A DNA stretch of 64,000 bases, taken from NCBI GenBank assembly GCA_003389215.1, contig QQVP01000066.1:21429-85428 (forward strand), given 5' to 3'. A program made the translations under genes and the position numbers. The DNA comes from Planctomycetota bacterium (GTDB lineage Bacteria; Planctomycetota; Planctomycetia; Pirellulales; UBA7805). The notes beneath the pieces are model-generated. The model worked only from the letters and a program-made list of their open reading frames with translations, did not search any database and was not told the origin of the DNA. This document shows, piece after piece, positions 40,334 through 51,341 of the stretch (positions are counted from its first letter, which is position 1; each line of letters starts with the position of its first letter).

Positions 40334-41143
40334 TCACGATGCGCGCCCACGGGCGGCCTGTCGGGCGATCAAACCAGCCAGGTAGCCACCTTTGAAACCG
40401 GCGTCGATGTTCACCACGGCCACGTTCGCCGCACAGCTATTGAGCATACTCAAGAGCGCGGCGAAGCCGCCGAAATTGGCGCCATAGCCGACGCTGGTCG
40501 GCACGGCGATCACGGGACAATCGAGATGTCCGCCCGCCACGCTCGGCAGGGCCCCTTCCATCCCGGCGACAACTACCACGGCATCGGCCCCGCGGATGTC
40601 GGCGAGTCGTTCGGGCAAGCGATGCGGTCCCGCCACACCGACGTCTTGAACGAGCGTCACCTCGGCGCCGGTCCAGTCGGCCGTTTCGCGGGCCTCTTCG
40701 GCGACCGGCATGTCGGTCGTGCCCGCAGTCACCACGGCCACGCGTCCGCGGACTTTTGGGAACGCGGCGTCGGCCGACGGGGTCGCTTCCGACGCGGTTT
40801 CAGCCGCCGGCAAGCGCAACGTGCGGGCGAGCGAATTGTATCGAGCGGTGGGAAACACGCTTGCGAGTGTGTCCGCCTTGTCCTCGTCGACGCGCGTGGC
40901 AAAAGCCTCGACCCCTTCGTCGTGCAGGCGGGCAAAGATCTTCTCGATCGTGGCCACGGTCTTGCCTTCGCCGAAGACCACCTCGGGAAACCCGCAGCGA
41001 CGCGCTCGATCGAGATCGAGGGCGACCTCGCCCAGGTCGGCGGTCGGAGCGGCCAGCCGAGTGACGAACTCATCGAGCGAAATCTCGTCCTCGAGCAGGT
41101 GCCTCGCGAGTCTCTTGATATCGACCGGTCGCATGGCCCTCAT
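40334..41143 (-). CDS. larB: Nickel pincer cofactor biosynthesis protein LarB (AIR carboxylase-like)
   Basis: 'PEVVFGEGKTVATIEKIFARL...VAVVTAGTTDMPVAEEARETADWTGAEV...VVVAGMEGALPSVAGGHLDCPVIAVPTSVGYGANFGGFAALLSMLNSCAANVAVVNIDAGFKGGYLA'. Confidence 0.93.
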   Translation of the reverse strand: MRAMRPVDIKRLARHLLEDEISLDEFVTRLAAPTADLGEVALDLDRARRCGFPEVVFGEGKTVATIEKIFARLHDEGVEAFATRVDEDKADTLASVFPTARYNSLARTLRLPAAETASEATPSADAAFPKVRGRVAVVTAGTTDMPVAEEARETADWTGAEVTLVQDVGVAGPHRLPERLADIRGADAVVVVAGMEGALPSVAGGHLDCPVIAVPTSVGYGANFGGFAALLSMLNSCAANVAVVNIDAGFKGGYLAGLIARQAARGRAS

Positions 41144-41354
41144 CGTAACGCGCCGGGGACGGGGCGGCGAGCGGGACTCCGGCACCCGTCGACACGGAAA
41201 ACGCCTGAACGCGGGCCCCACACTCCGGCCGTCCCCGTACCCGCTGTGCGGTGCTGCTTCGTCGCGGTACGATGAGGCGAAATCGCGGATCGGGCACGAA
41301 CCGCCCTCCGCAACCGTCGATACGCTCCCCGCCTCCCTCAAGTCGCCCCACGTT

Positions 41355-42452
41355 ATGGATCGCTACGCCGCGCGTCGTGACAAGCTTCGTCGCCTGATCA
41401 AGAAGGCCAAGGCGGACGCGCTGCTGATCACGAACTTCACGAACGTGACCTATCTGACCGGGTTCACGGGCGACGACAGCTACTTGCTCGTCGGCGGCGA
41501 CGAGGCGGTGCTGCTTTCCGATCCGCGGTATACGACGCAGCTCAAGGAAGAGTGCCCCGGCTTGGCGACGGAGATTCGCCCCCCCGGCACGTCGATGATG
41601 GCCTCGATCAAGAAGGTCGCGCAACGGGCGAAGGCCGCGGTGCTCGGGATCGAGGCGACCTCGATGACCGTGGCGGTGGCCAGCGCCATCGGCAAGGAAC
41701 TCGCGGGCATCGAATTGGCACCGTGCAACGGACTCGTCGAACAACTTCGAGAGATCAAAGATCGTCACGAAATCGCCTCACTCAAGGGGGCCGTCGTGCA
41801 GGCGGAGCGGGCCTTCGGCGTGATTCGTTCGTCGCTGCGCGGCGAGCAGACGGAGCTGGCGGTGGCGCACGAAATCGAAGCCCAGGTGCGGCTGTTCGGC
41901 GGACGCGGTTGCAGTTTTCCGCCGATCGTGGCGGTCGGCCCGCGGGCCGCGCTGCCGCACGCCCGACCGACAAACCAGACGATCGATGCGGCGGGATTCG
42001 TGTTGATCGACTGGGGTGCCGACGGCGCTGACGGCTATAAGAGCGACTTGACGCGTGTTTTGGTGACCGGTAAAATCTCGCCCAAACTCGAAGCTATATA
42101 TAGAGTTGTGCTTCGTGCCCAGGAGCGGGCGATCGCCGCCATTCGACCCGGGGTGACCGGTCGCAAAGTCGACGCCGTGGCCCGCAAGATCATCGACGAC
42201 GCCGGCTTCGGCAAGTATTTTGGCCACGGCCTGGGTCACGGACTGGGACTGGACATTCACGAAGGGCCACGACTGGCCAAGAACAACGATCGGCCGTTGA
42301 AGGCCGGTATGGTGGTCACCGTCGAGCCCGGCATCTACTTGCCCGGCTTTGGCGGAGTGCGAATCGAAGACGACGTATTGGTAACCCGCGGGGGCCACGA
42401 AGTGCTCACGGGGGTTGCGAAGCAGTGGGAGGAATCGCAGCTGCCTTGGTAG
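41355..42452 (+). CDS. Xaa-Pro aminopeptidase / M24 family peptidase
   Basis: 'LLITNFTNVTYLTGFTGDDSYLLVGGDEAVLLSDPRYTTQ', 'GHGLGHGLGLDIHEGPRL', 'MVVTVEPGIYLPGFGGVRIEDDVLVT'. Confidence 0.95.
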   Translation: MDRYAARRDKLRRLIKKAKADALLITNFTNVTYLTGFTGDDSYLLVGGDEAVLLSDPRYTTQLKEECPGLATEIRPPGTSMMASIKKVAQRAKAAVLGIEATSMTVAVASAIGKELAGIELAPCNGLVEQLREIKDRHEIASLKGAVVQAERAFGVIRSSLRGEQTELAVAHEIEAQVRLFGGRGCSFPPIVAVGPRAALPHARPTNQTIDAAGFVLIDWGADGADGYKSDLTRVLVTGKISPKLEAIYRVVLRAQERAIAAIRPGVTGRKVDAVARKIIDDAGFGKYFGHGLGHGLGLDIHEGPRLAKNNDRPLKAGMVVTVEPGIYLPGFGGVRIEDDVLVTRGGHEVLTGVAKQWEESQLPW

Positions 42453-42525
42453 TGTGTCGCCCCGATGGCGGCGGGCCCAAGCGGACGGAGCGCGATTACG
42501 AACATTCCCCGCGTGGAGGCGCGAC

Positions 42526-43014
42526 ATGGCAACATCTGATTCCGGCGACGTCTTCGATGTGAAGCGAATTCGCCGGCTCGTCAAGCTGATGGAAGAGCAC
42601 GACCTGGGCGAAGTCGACCTGCAACAGGGCGAGCAGAGCATTCGAATTCGTCGGGGTGCGGAGGGGAGTCCGCTGGTCACGGCCGCCCCGATGCCACTGC
42701 CCGGGGCGGCGGCCCCCGCCCCGGCGGCAGCGACGCCCGGCGAGGCGGCACCCGCGGCCGATGAGGCCCACACGGCTGTGATCAAGAGCCCGATGGTCGG
42801 CACCTTCTACCTCTCCTCGAGCCCCGAGGCGGCCGCCTACGTCAAGGTGGGCGACACCGTCGGCACCGACACGACCGTTTGCATCATCGAAGCGATGAAG
42901 GTCTTCAACGAGATTCCGGCCGATGTGTCGGGCAAGATCGTGTCCATATTGGTCGAGAACGGCGACGCGGTCGAGTTCGGGCAGCCGCTGTTCAAGGTCG
43001 ACACCTCGGGCTAG
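42526..43014 (+). CDS. accB: Acetyl-CoA carboxylase biotin carboxyl carrier protein
   Basis: '[43 protein letters not shown]' biotinylation motif EAMKV. Confidence 0.96.
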   Translation: MATSDSGDVFDVKRIRRLVKLMEEHDLGEVDLQQGEQSIRIRRGAEGSPLVTAAPMPLPGAAAPAPAAATPGEAAPAADEAHTAVIKSPMVGTFYLSSSPEAAAYVKVGDTVGTDTTVCIIEAMKVFNEIPADVSGKIVSILVENGDAVEFGQPLFKVDTSG

Positions 43015-43100
43015 CCCCCCGGCCGCCGCCCCGGCTGTCCGTGGCGGCTCTTTCTCCGTCGAACGCCCCTGTGGCCGCTCCAGGAACCGAGATAACGCGG

Positions 43101-44444
43101 ATGTACAAGCGAATCTTGATTGCGAATCGTGGCGAGATCGCGCTCCGCGTGATTCGCGCCTGTCGAGAACTCGGCGTGGAGACCGTCGCGATCTTCAGTG
43201 AAGCCGACCGCGGATCGGCCTATCTCGATCTGGCGGACGAGGCCTATTGTGTCGGCCCGGCCCGCAGTGCCGAGAGTTACTTGAAGATCGACCGCGTGAT
43301 CAGTGCCGCGGAGATCGGCAATGTTCAGGCCATTCACCCTGGCTACGGGTTTCTGTCCGAAAATGCCCACTTCAACGAAGTCTGTCGCAGTTGCCAGATC
43401 GATTTCATCGGTCCGTCGCCCGAGGCCATGAACCAGTTGGGCAACAAGAACGTCGCCCGGCGGATGGCCCGCGAAGCGGACGTACCGGTGGTGCCGGGCA
43501 GCGAAGGGCTGATCGAGAACGAAGACGACGCGGTGCGGATCGCCCACGAGATCGGTTTCCCCGTGTTGATCAAGGCGTCGGCCGGCGGAGGGGGCAAGGG
43601 GATGCGCGTGGCCCTGAACGACCTGGCCCTGAAGCAGGCGCTGCAGCAGGCCCGCACCGAGGCGGAGGCCGCCTTCGGCGACGGCAGCATCTACATGGAG
43701 AAGTACATCGAGTTTCCCCGACATGTCGAGGTACAGATCATTGCCGACCAACACGGCAATGTCGTGCATCTGTGGGAGCGGGATTGCTCGACGCAGCGAC
43801 GCCATCAAAAGTTGATCGAAGAAAGTCCCTCGCAGAACATCAACGACGAGACCCGCCAGAAGATCTGCGAAGCGGCGGTTCGCATGGTGCGGTCCGCCAA
43901 CTACACGAACGCGGGAACGGTCGAATTCATCGTCGATGCGGAGCAGAACTTCTACTTCATCGAGGTCAACGCGCGGATTCAGGTCGAACACCCCGTCTCG
44001 GAGATGGTGACCGGGATCGATCTGATCCAAGCCCAGCTGCGCGTCGCGGCCGGCGAGCCGCTGCCGTTTACTCAAGATGATGTACCGCAGATCGGGGCGG
44101 CGATCGAATGCCGCATCAATGCCGAAGACCCCGACGCCGGCTTTCGTCCCTCCCCGGGCAAGATCGAGCAGCTGCTGATACCTGGAGGTATGGGCGTACG
44201 CTTCGACTCGCACTGCCACGCCGGTTACACGGTGTCGCCCTACTACGATTCGATGATCGGCAAACTAATCGTGCATCGGCCAACCCGCGACGAAGCGATT
44301 CGCTGCATGCTGCGAGCACTCAGCGAGCTGCGGATCGAGGGCATCAAGACGACCGTGCCGCTGCACGAGAAGATTCTCAGCCACTCCGCCTTTGCCGAAG
44401 GCCGCATCGATACCACCTTCATCGAGCGGTCCATGAGCGATTAG
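43101..44444 (+). CDS. accC: Acetyl-CoA carboxylase biotin carboxylase subunit
   Basis: '[37 protein letters not shown]', '[13 protein letters not shown]'. Confidence 0.97.
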   Translation: MYKRILIANRGEIALRVIRACRELGVETVAIFSEADRGSAYLDLADEAYCVGPARSAESYLKIDRVISAAEIGNVQAIHPGYGFLSENAHFNEVCRSCQIDFIGPSPEAMNQLGNKNVARRMAREADVPVVPGSEGLIENEDDAVRIAHEIGFPVLIKASAGGGGKGMRVALNDLALKQALQQARTEAEAAFGDGSIYMEKYIEFPRHVEVQIIADQHGNVVHLWERDCSTQRRHQKLIEESPSQNINDETRQKICEAAVRMVRSANYTNAGTVEFIVDAEQNFYFIEVNARIQVEHPVSEMVTGIDLIQAQLRVAAGEPLPFTQDDVPQIGAAIECRINAEDPDAGFRPSPGKIEQLLIPGGMGVRFDSHCHAGYTVSPYYDSMIGKLIVHRPTRDEAIRCMLRALSELRIEGIKTTVPLHEKILSHSAFAEGRIDTTFIERSMSD

Positions 44445-44595
44445 GTGCTCGCGTACCGAGCGGGTCTCGCGGGGCCACGTAAACGTGAGCCTCCCGACGC
44501 GCGCGATTCCCAGACTTGGTCCGATCCGATAAGATGACGCGCGGGCGGATCGAGCACCCGGTTCGACACTCCACACCACGTCTTGCAGCCCCGAT

Positions 44596-45909
44596 ATGTC
44601 CAAGTCGCCTCTGGCCCCACCGCCCGCTCTCGAACTCGACTTCCGTCGCGTCGCCGTGCTGTTTGCCGGCGGACCGGCGCCGGCGGCCAACGCGGTGATT
44701 TCCACCGCCGCGGCTTCCTTCCTGCGTCAGCAGATTCCGGTCTACGGAATCCTGCACGGCTACTCCGCGCTGGTGGAGCATAGTCGCCATCGCCCCGTTG
44801 CGGTGGGGCGAGATTATCTCGTGCTCGATAGCAAGGTGCTCAAGCGCACCCGCAACTCGCGCGGCATTCTGTTGGGAACGGCGCGGACGAACCCCGGCAA
44901 GATGGTCTCGTCGCCGGCCCACCTGGACGATCCCGAACGGACGAAACCGCTCCGCACGGTTTACGAGGCATTGCGGTACCTCGAGGTCGACGCGCTCATC
45001 TCCATCGGCGGCAATGACACGCTGACGTCGGCCAACAAGATGAAGATGTTCCAGGACCGGCTGCCTCCGGGCGAGCCGCGGATTTCGGTCGTGCATCTGC
45101 CCAAGACGATCGACAACGACTACTCGGGCATCGACTTTACCTTTGGGTTCTTCACGGCCGTGGAGATGCTGGCCGAGGAGATTCGGAATTTGCTGGCCGA
45201 CGCGGAGGCGAACAACGCCTACTTTCTCACGGAGACGATGGGGCGCAGCGCGGGTTGGCTCTCGTACGGCGCGGCGATCGCGGGCGAGGCCAGCCTGGTG
45301 ATCAGCGTCGAGGACATCCAGGGAGAGTTCCGCAACGAAGAGAGTTTCACCGACGCCGAGGGCAACACCCAGACGCGGCCGATCATGAATGTCGATCGCG
45401 TGATCAAGCGAATCGTGAAGATGATGCTCGTCCGCGAGGAACGCGAGCGAAAGCAATTCGGGGTAATCGTCATCGCCGAGGGGCTTGCCGAGTATCTGCC
45501 GCAGGAGTATCTCGAGGGAATCCCCCGCGACGATTTCGGTCACATCGCCATTTCCCAAGTCGATCTGGGCAAGCGCTTCGCCAAGTGGATCGCCGAGGAA
45601 TATGAGCATCAGACCGGTCGCAAACGGAAAGTCAACGGTCTGCAGCTCGGCTACGAATCGCGATGTGCGGTGCCGCACGCCTTCGACGTGATGTTGGGGA
45701 GCCAGCTCGGTGTGGGGGCCTATCGAGCGCTTGTCGAAGAGAAACTCGACGGGGTGATGGTCTCGGTGAGCGGGCAACTCGACTTGCACTACGTTCCCTT
45801 CGAGCAGCTCGTCGACCCCGAAACCCTCGACACGAAGGTTCGTTTCATCGAGCCAAATAGCGATTTTCATCGCCTGGCCCGATTCTTGGAAACCAACATC
45901 AATCAGTAG
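44596..45909 (+). CDS. 6-phosphofructokinase, probably PPi-dependent type
   Basis: 'VLFAGGPAPAANAVI', 'GGNDT', 'PKTIDND', 'MGRSAGW' PFK motifs. Confidence 0.9.
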   Translation: MSKSPLAPPPALELDFRRVAVLFAGGPAPAANAVISTAAASFLRQQIPVYGILHGYSALVEHSRHRPVAVGRDYLVLDSKVLKRTRNSRGILLGTARTNPGKMVSSPAHLDDPERTKPLRTVYEALRYLEVDALISIGGNDTLTSANKMKMFQDRLPPGEPRISVVHLPKTIDNDYSGIDFTFGFFTAVEMLAEEIRNLLADAEANNAYFLTETMGRSAGWLSYGAAIAGEASLVISVEDIQGEFRNEESFTDAEGNTQTRPIMNVDRVIKRIVKMMLVREERERKQFGVIVIAEGLAEYLPQEYLEGIPRDDFGHIAISQVDLGKRFAKWIAEEYEHQTGRKRKVNGLQLGYESRCAVPHAFDVMLGSQLGVGAYRALVEEKLDGVMVSVSGQLDLHYVPFEQLVDPETLDTKVRFIEPNSDFHRLARFLETNINQ

Positions 45910-46103
45910 TCGCCTCGGCAAGCTCGATTGCTAGCAGCGAACCTGCACACTTCGCCACTCACCCCGCGACGATGTAGCCGCGATCCCCCAAGGTACCGTG
46001 CTAGACACTCCGGCCGTCCCCTGCGAGAATGCATGGCGTCATGGCGATCGTTGATGGATCGAACTGACGCATTGGATGTGGAAGCGAAACAACAAGGGTC
46101 GTC

Positions 46104-47201
46104 ATGGCTGCCACCGTTGCCGTCGTGGAACCAGAGCTAGGCTCGGGTCCGAACAGTTCTCAGCACGCGCCCGCTCCGGCAAGTTGGATTGCCGACGCCC
46201 GAGCAAAGATGCGTGTGGCGCCGCAAAATTTCTTCGCGGTTCGCGCCGGCGCGTTCTGGTTCCATGCCTTCTCCAGCATGGTGCTGGCGTACGCGTCGGC
46301 CGGCATCTATCTCGAAACGTCGATCTGGTGGATCAAGATCCCCGCGTTCCTCAGCGCGGTGTTCTGGCTCTACCGGGCCGGCTCGTTTGTTCACGAGCTC
46401 TGTCACCTGCCGAAGAACGAGTTGAACGGCTTCAAGGTGGCCTGGAATTTGCTGATCGGCGTGCCCACGCTGACGCCGTCGACGTTCTTTAGTCGTCAAC
46501 ATCGCGATCATCACAGCCAGCGGGTCTACAGCAAGCCGGAGGATCCGGAGTATGTCGTCAATTGCTGCGAACCGGGCCGTTGGCGAAGTCTGCTCGGATA
46601 CTTCGCACTCATTGCGGCCTACCCGATTCTGATCTTCCTGCGCTTCTTCCTGGCTCCGCTGTCGTTCTTGCACCCTCGGCTGCGCGCCTGGACGCTCGAG
46701 CGAACCTCTTCCTTCACATTCAATCCCAAGTATCACCGCGACCTGAGTCAGATACACTATCCGAGTTTCCTGACGATGGAACTGCTCTGCTGGCTGCGAG
46801 CCTCGCTGATTCCGCTTGTGGTCTTGCTGGGCATCAAGGATTGGACGCGGATGCCGCAGCTCTACCTGCTCGGCTTCAGCGTCGTGCTGATCAATCAATT
46901 GCGGCAGTTGGCCGATCACCACTTCTCCGGCGAAGAGCACGTCGACGGCTTCGAGGCCCACATCGCCGACTCATGTAACTTCACCGGCAACGACTTGTTG
47001 ACGCGACTCTTCTTTCCCTTTGCCATTCGCTATCACGCGCTGCACCACCTGTTCCCGTCGCTGCCCTATCACAATCTGGCCGCGGCACACCAGTATCTGC
47101 TGCGGGAGCTACCCGCGGACTCGCCCTATCGCGACCTCGACCAGGGAAGCTGGTGGAACGTGGCCCGGCATACGCTGAAGCTGCGGCGTGCCCCTGCCTG
47201 A
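46104..47201 (+). CDS. Fatty acid desaturase family protein
   Basis: Histidine boxes 'HELCH', 'HRDHH', 'HALHH'. Confidence 0.9.
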   Translation: MAATVAVVEPELGSGPNSSQHAPAPASWIADARAKMRVAPQNFFAVRAGAFWFHAFSSMVLAYASAGIYLETSIWWIKIPAFLSAVFWLYRAGSFVHELCHLPKNELNGFKVAWNLLIGVPTLTPSTFFSRQHRDHHSQRVYSKPEDPEYVVNCCEPGRWRSLLGYFALIAAYPILIFLRFFLAPLSFLHPRLRAWTLERTSSFTFNPKYHRDLSQIHYPSFLTMELLCWLRASLIPLVVLLGIKDWTRMPQLYLLGFSVVLINQLRQLADHHFSGEEHVDGFEAHIADSCNFTGNDLLTRLFFPFAIRYHALHHLFPSLPYHNLAAAHQYLLRELPADSPYRDLDQGSWWNVARHTLKLRRAPA

Positions 47202-47216
47202 ACGCCGCCGCCGCGG

Positions 47217-47537
47217 CTACATCACACGGTCGGCCGCCCAGGCGTAGCGTCGCCCGGTGAGAAACTCTTTGTACTCCGCTTCGACGGGATCGTGGATCGT
47301 CTCCCGCTTCAGCGGCGTATCGAACGACTCGAGCACAGGCACGACCTCGGCATCGCCGTAACCCAAGCCGGTCAGCTCGAAGAAGTCGCCGTTGATGTCG
47401 AACAACCGCACCCAGGTCGTCGAGACACGAACCTTACGCAGCGTCCGCAACTCGTTGCGGGTCCGCTTGAAAAAGGCCAGCGCGGCGGTCAGACCGCCTT
47501 CGGCAAAGTCGTGCGTCGCAAGTGGTTCGGACATCAA
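47217..47537 (-). CDS. Hypothetical protein
   Basis: Intact 106-aa ORF just upstream of ABM-domain gene's end, same strand. Confidence 0.5.
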   Translation of the reverse strand: MMSEPLATHDFAEGGLTAALAFFKRTRNELRTLRKVRVSTTWVRLFDINGDFFELTGLGYGDAEVVPVLESFDTPLKRETIHDPVEAEYKEFLTGRRYAWAADRVM

Positions 47538-47558
47538 GTAGGTAGGCGAGACCGGGCG

Positions 47559-47843
47559 CTATTGCCGGTAGACCTTGTGCATAGGGCGATCGGAGAGAAT
47601 CTCCTCCTTCCCCCAGTTGGTCACTTCGCGAAACGCGTCGCTGCGGATGAACTCGGTAAAGGCAGCCTCATCCGACCACTCACTGGTGATCAAGTACGAC
47701 GCGCCGTCGTCGACGTCCTGCCAGAGCGTCGAGTTCGAATGACCCTCGGCCGCGTTCAGGGCTTCGATCACGGCGGCAAATTTCGCCTCGAAGAGCTCCT
47801 GCTTTCCCTCAATCACATGATAGTTCATTCCAACGGTGATCAT
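47559..47843 (-). CDS. Antibiotic biosynthesis monooxygenase (ABM) domain protein
   Basis: 'MITVGMNYHVIEGKQELFEAKFAAVIEALNAAEGHSNSTLWQDVDDGASYLITSEWSDEAAFTEFIRSDAF'. Confidence 0.8.
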   Translation of the reverse strand: MITVGMNYHVIEGKQELFEAKFAAVIEALNAAEGHSNSTLWQDVDDGASYLITSEWSDEAAFTEFIRSDAFREVTNWGKEEILSDRPMHKVYRQ

Positions 47844-48083
47844 CCCTGCTCCATCCTCTCGTGAATCGATGCCCAATGAACGAAAGTGCGGTCAGCGCCT
47901 TGCCAGGTCGCCTCGAGACTCACTGATCCGCACGGGCCTTGTCGCAGCCGCGACAAAGACCCCAGTCACTTGAGGCCTACGAAAGCTTCGTAATATAGCC
48001 GCCCGCACGGGTGCGGAAAACGGCCGTGCGCAACTTAATCGACGCGCGGAAATACTTCGTGTGCCAAACTAAAGCCGAGACGC

Positions 48084-48677
48084 CTACGAAGTAAGTGTCC
48101 CCTTCGTACTGGGTATGCCCGTCAGTCGCTCGTCCGACTCGACGGCCATGCGCAGCGCCCTGGCAGTCGCCTTGAAGATCGCCTCGGCGATGTGATGTCC
48201 GTTGCGGCCATAGTGCACCAGAATATGCAGATTCGCGAGCGCGTTGCCGGCCATCGCCTGAAAAAACTCCTCGACGAGCGCGGCATCGAAGTCGCCGATC
48301 TTGGGCGCCGGGAACTCGGCGCGAAAGCCGAGCGTGAACCGGCCGCCCAGGTCGATGGCCACCGTGGCCAGCGTCTCTTCCATGGGCAGCGTAAAGTGCC
48401 CATATCGACGAATGCCCGCCTTTTCGCCCAGCGCTACCTTGATCGCCTGGCCCAAGCAGATCCCGACATCCTCGACCGTGTGGTGCTGGTCGACGTGCAA
48501 ATCGCCCTGGGCCTTGATCTGAAGGTCGAGGGCTCCATGCTTGGCGAGCAGCGTCAGCATGTGGTCGAAGAAACCGACCCCTGTCGCGATCTTCGAGTTT
48601 CCCGAGCCGTCTAAATCGAGCGACAGCGTAATCTCGGTTTCGGAAGTCTTGCGTTCGATGCGTGCCGTGCGTGCCAT
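48084..48677 (-). CDS. hisB: Imidazoleglycerol-phosphate dehydratase
   Basis: '[48 protein letters not shown]'. Confidence 0.97.
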   Translation of the reverse strand: MARTARIERKTSETEITLSLDLDGSGNSKIATGVGFFDHMLTLLAKHGALDLQIKAQGDLHVDQHHTVEDVGICLGQAIKVALGEKAGIRRYGHFTLPMEETLATVAIDLGGRFTLGFRAEFPAPKIGDFDAALVEEFFQAMAGNALANLHILVHYGRNGHHIAEAIFKATARALRMAVESDERLTGIPSTKGTLTS

Positions 48678-48831
48678 GGTCGTGATGTGCTGGAAGCTGG
48701 CGAGTGGAAGCGGCGGACTGTCAATCCGCGCCGTCATGCCTTGGTGGTGGATGAGTCCCTATGTTAACCGAACGCAAGGTCGCCTGTTGGGGCCCGTGAG
48801 GCGAGTCGGACGCCGATCGATACGAGCGTCT

Positions 48832-49881
48832 CTAAACGAGCGTCGCCCCCAGGGCGTTGAGGAAGGCGTCGACCTGATCGTCCGTGCCGACCGAGATTCG
48901 CAATCCCTCGTTCCAACCCGGATAGCCCAGGTAGCGCACTAGAACCTGCATTTCCTTGAGCTGTTCGTAAACGCGGCCCAGGTCGAGCTCGGGTTGGGTG
49001 GCCCACACGAAGTTGGCCTCGGAATCGGTAACCTGCAGTCCCACGTCGCGAAGTCTCTCGATCAGCCGCGTCCTGGTGGCGAGCACCTTGGTGCGCATCT
49101 CGGCCAGCCAGCTCCGATCGTCGATCGCCGCCGTGGCCGCCGCAATGGCCAGTGCGTTGCAATTGTACGAGTCCTTTACCTTCATGAACCGCTCGATCAA
49201 CGGCGGCTGAGCGATCAGATAGCCGAAGCGAATGCCCGCCAGCGCGTAACCCTTGCTCAGGCTCCGCGCGACCATGACCTTCTCGTTCTCGCGGACCAAC
49301 GATATGCAATCGGCCGAGGCAAAGTCGACATAGGCTTCGTCGACCAGCAAAGGGCAGGGGAGTCGCTCGGCGAACTCGGCAATCTGTCGCGGCGCGATTT
49401 GCGTGCCGGAGGGACTGTTCGGGTTGGCGATGATCGCCAGCTTCAGGTCGTCGGCGCCCGAAGTGAAGGTACCGCCCAGCGACCAATCCTGCTCGTACGG
49501 AATCGGATCGTATTGGGCGCCCTGAATGTCGGCCAGCGTCTCGTAAAGGATGTACGAAGGGTAGGGCATCCGCATCCGCTCTCGCTCGCCGACGAGCGCC
49601 CGGGTAACGATCGTCAGGATGTCGTCGCTGCCGTTGCCACAAAGGATCCAATCGGGTTCGACGCCGTGCAGTTCCGCGGCACGACGTCGAAACACGTCGG
49701 CCGCCGGATCGGGATAGCGGACCAGTCCCCCATCGAGCACCGTTTCGATCGCCCTGCGCACCGCGGACGACGGCGGATACGGATTCTCGTTCGTGTTGAG
49801 CTTGATGAATTTCGCCACACGCGGTTGTTCGCCCGGCTGATACGCGGCCATCGCTTCGATGTTCGGGCGAAAGTAGTTCAT
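48832..49881 (-). CDS. hisC: Histidinol-phosphate aminotransferase
   Basis: 'KLNTNENPYPPS', 'ANPNSPSGT', 'SLSKGYALAGIRFGY'. Confidence 0.95.
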   Translation of the reverse strand: MNYFRPNIEAMAAYQPGEQPRVAKFIKLNTNENPYPPSSAVRRAIETVLDGGLVRYPDPAADVFRRRAAELHGVEPDWILCGNGSDDILTIVTRALVGERERMRMPYPSYILYETLADIQGAQYDPIPYEQDWSLGGTFTSGADDLKLAIIANPNSPSGTQIAPRQIAEFAERLPCPLLVDEAYVDFASADCISLVRENEKVMVARSLSKGYALAGIRFGYLIAQPPLIERFMKVKDSYNCNALAIAAATAAIDDRSWLAEMRTKVLATRTRLIERLRDVGLQVTDSEANFVWATQPELDLGRVYEQLKEMQVLVRYLGYPGWNEGLRISVGTDDQVDAFLNALGATLV

Positions 49882-49967
49882 GCTGCTCCGCTGCTTTGGA
49901 ATGTGGAGGGGGGTCGTTCAGGAAACCTTGATTATTGATGAGCGCCTAGTTGGCGCGTTGCAAATGC

Positions 49968-51341
49968 TCAGGCGGAACTCGTCCGGCCGGTACGCATCTG
50001 GACACTCTCCCGGTGGCCTGGAAGCTGTTCGCGGGTGGCCAGATGGCACACGTCCTCGACGACTTCGGCCAGGTTTTCGGCAGTGTAGTGAATCACGCTG
50101 GAAGATCGCAGAAAGTCGTTGGCCGAAAGTCCGCTGGCGAAGCGAGCCGTTCCGCCGGTCGGCAACACGTGCGAGGGGCCGGCCGTGTAATCGCCGACCG
50201 CGACAGGGGTGTATTCGCCCACAAACGTCGCGCCGGCGTTGCGAATGCGTGCGGCCAGCGCGGCGGCGTCGGCCGTCTGAATATGCAGGTGTTCCGGCCC
50301 GAGCTGGTCGGTTATCGCCGCGGCCGTCTCCGCGTCGGGCACGAGAAACAGGGCTCCAAACTCGCCCAGACTTTCCGCGGCCAGCTCGCCGCGCTCGAGC
50401 TGCTCGACCTGCTCGGCAAGCCGCGCGGGAACCGCGGCGAAGAGTTCTTCGTCCCAGGTGATCAAGACACTGGAGCCGGGTGCGTGTTCCGCCTGGGCAA
50501 TCAAGTCCGCGGCCACGTACGCGGCGTTGGCGGTTCCGTCGGCCAGGACGACCACCTCGCTCGGCCCGGCAATCGAATCGATGTCCACATCGCCGTACAC
50601 GTGCCGCTTGGCCAGGGCCACGAAGAGATTGCCGGGGCCGACGATCTTGTCGACCCGCGAAATTCGCTCGACCCCATACGCCAAAGCTGCCACACCCTGC
50701 GCGCCGCCCAGACGATACACCTCGTCGATGCCCAGCTCGTGACACGTCGCCAGTATGTCGACGTTCTCCGCACCGAACTTCGTCGGCGGCACAACCACGG
50801 CCAGCTGCTCGACGCCCGCCGCCTGAGCCGGCACGGCCGTCATCAGCAATGTCGAGGGATAGGCGGCCGCGCCGCCAGGAATACAAAGTCCCACACGTCG
50901 GAGCGGTCGATAGCGATGCTCGAGGTAGCCGCCGTGCGACAGGTCGACGCGCGCGTCGCTGGCCAGCAGGGCCTCTTGAAAGGTCATCACCCGCTCGCGC
51001 ACCCGCCGCACCGCGGCCAGCAGTTCCGCGTCGGCCGCGGCGTGGGCTTCGGCCAAGGCCTCGGCCGTCACGCGAACATTGGCGGCCGTAAGTTCGGCGC
51101 CGTCCAGCCGGCGAGCGTAGTCGAGTGCCGCGGAAAGTCCGTCGCGACGGATGTCGTCACAAATACGGGTCACGACGTCTTGCGGGGTCAGCGGTTCGCC
51201 GAACACCTCGACGGTCCGCCCGCGTCCTGCCTCGCTCACCACGTCGCCCTCGGGGCTGAGTCGCGCGCGAAGATTCGCCACCGCGGTGTCCAAGTCGTCC
51301 GCGCGGAAATCGAACCGGGCAATCTTGACGGGCAACGACAT
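49968..51341 (-). CDS. hisD: Histidinol dehydrogenase
   Basis: 'RPLRRVGLCIPGGAAAYPSTLLMTAVPAQAAGV', 'AGPSEVVVLADGTANAAYVAADLIAQAEHAPGSS'; Met at 51341; upstream part of supplied ORF rejected. Confidence 0.95.
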   Translation of the reverse strand: MSLPVKIARFDFRADDLDTAVANLRARLSPEGDVVSEAGRGRTVEVFGEPLTPQDVVTRICDDIRRDGLSAALDYARRLDGAELTAANVRVTAEALAEAHAAADAELLAAVRRVRERVMTFQEALLASDARVDLSHGGYLEHRYRPLRRVGLCIPGGAAAYPSTLLMTAVPAQAAGVEQLAVVVPPTKFGAENVDILATCHELGIDEVYRLGGAQGVAALAYGVERISRVDKIVGPGNLFVALAKRHVYGDVDIDSIAGPSEVVVLADGTANAAYVAADLIAQAEHAPGSSVLITWDEELFAAVPARLAEQVEQLERGELAAESLGEFGALFLVPDAETAAAITDQLGPEHLHIQTADAAALAARIRNAGATFVGEYTPVAVGDYTAGPSHVLPTGGTARFASGLSANDFLRSSSVIHYTAENLAEVVEDVCHLATREQLPGHRESVQMRTGRTSSA

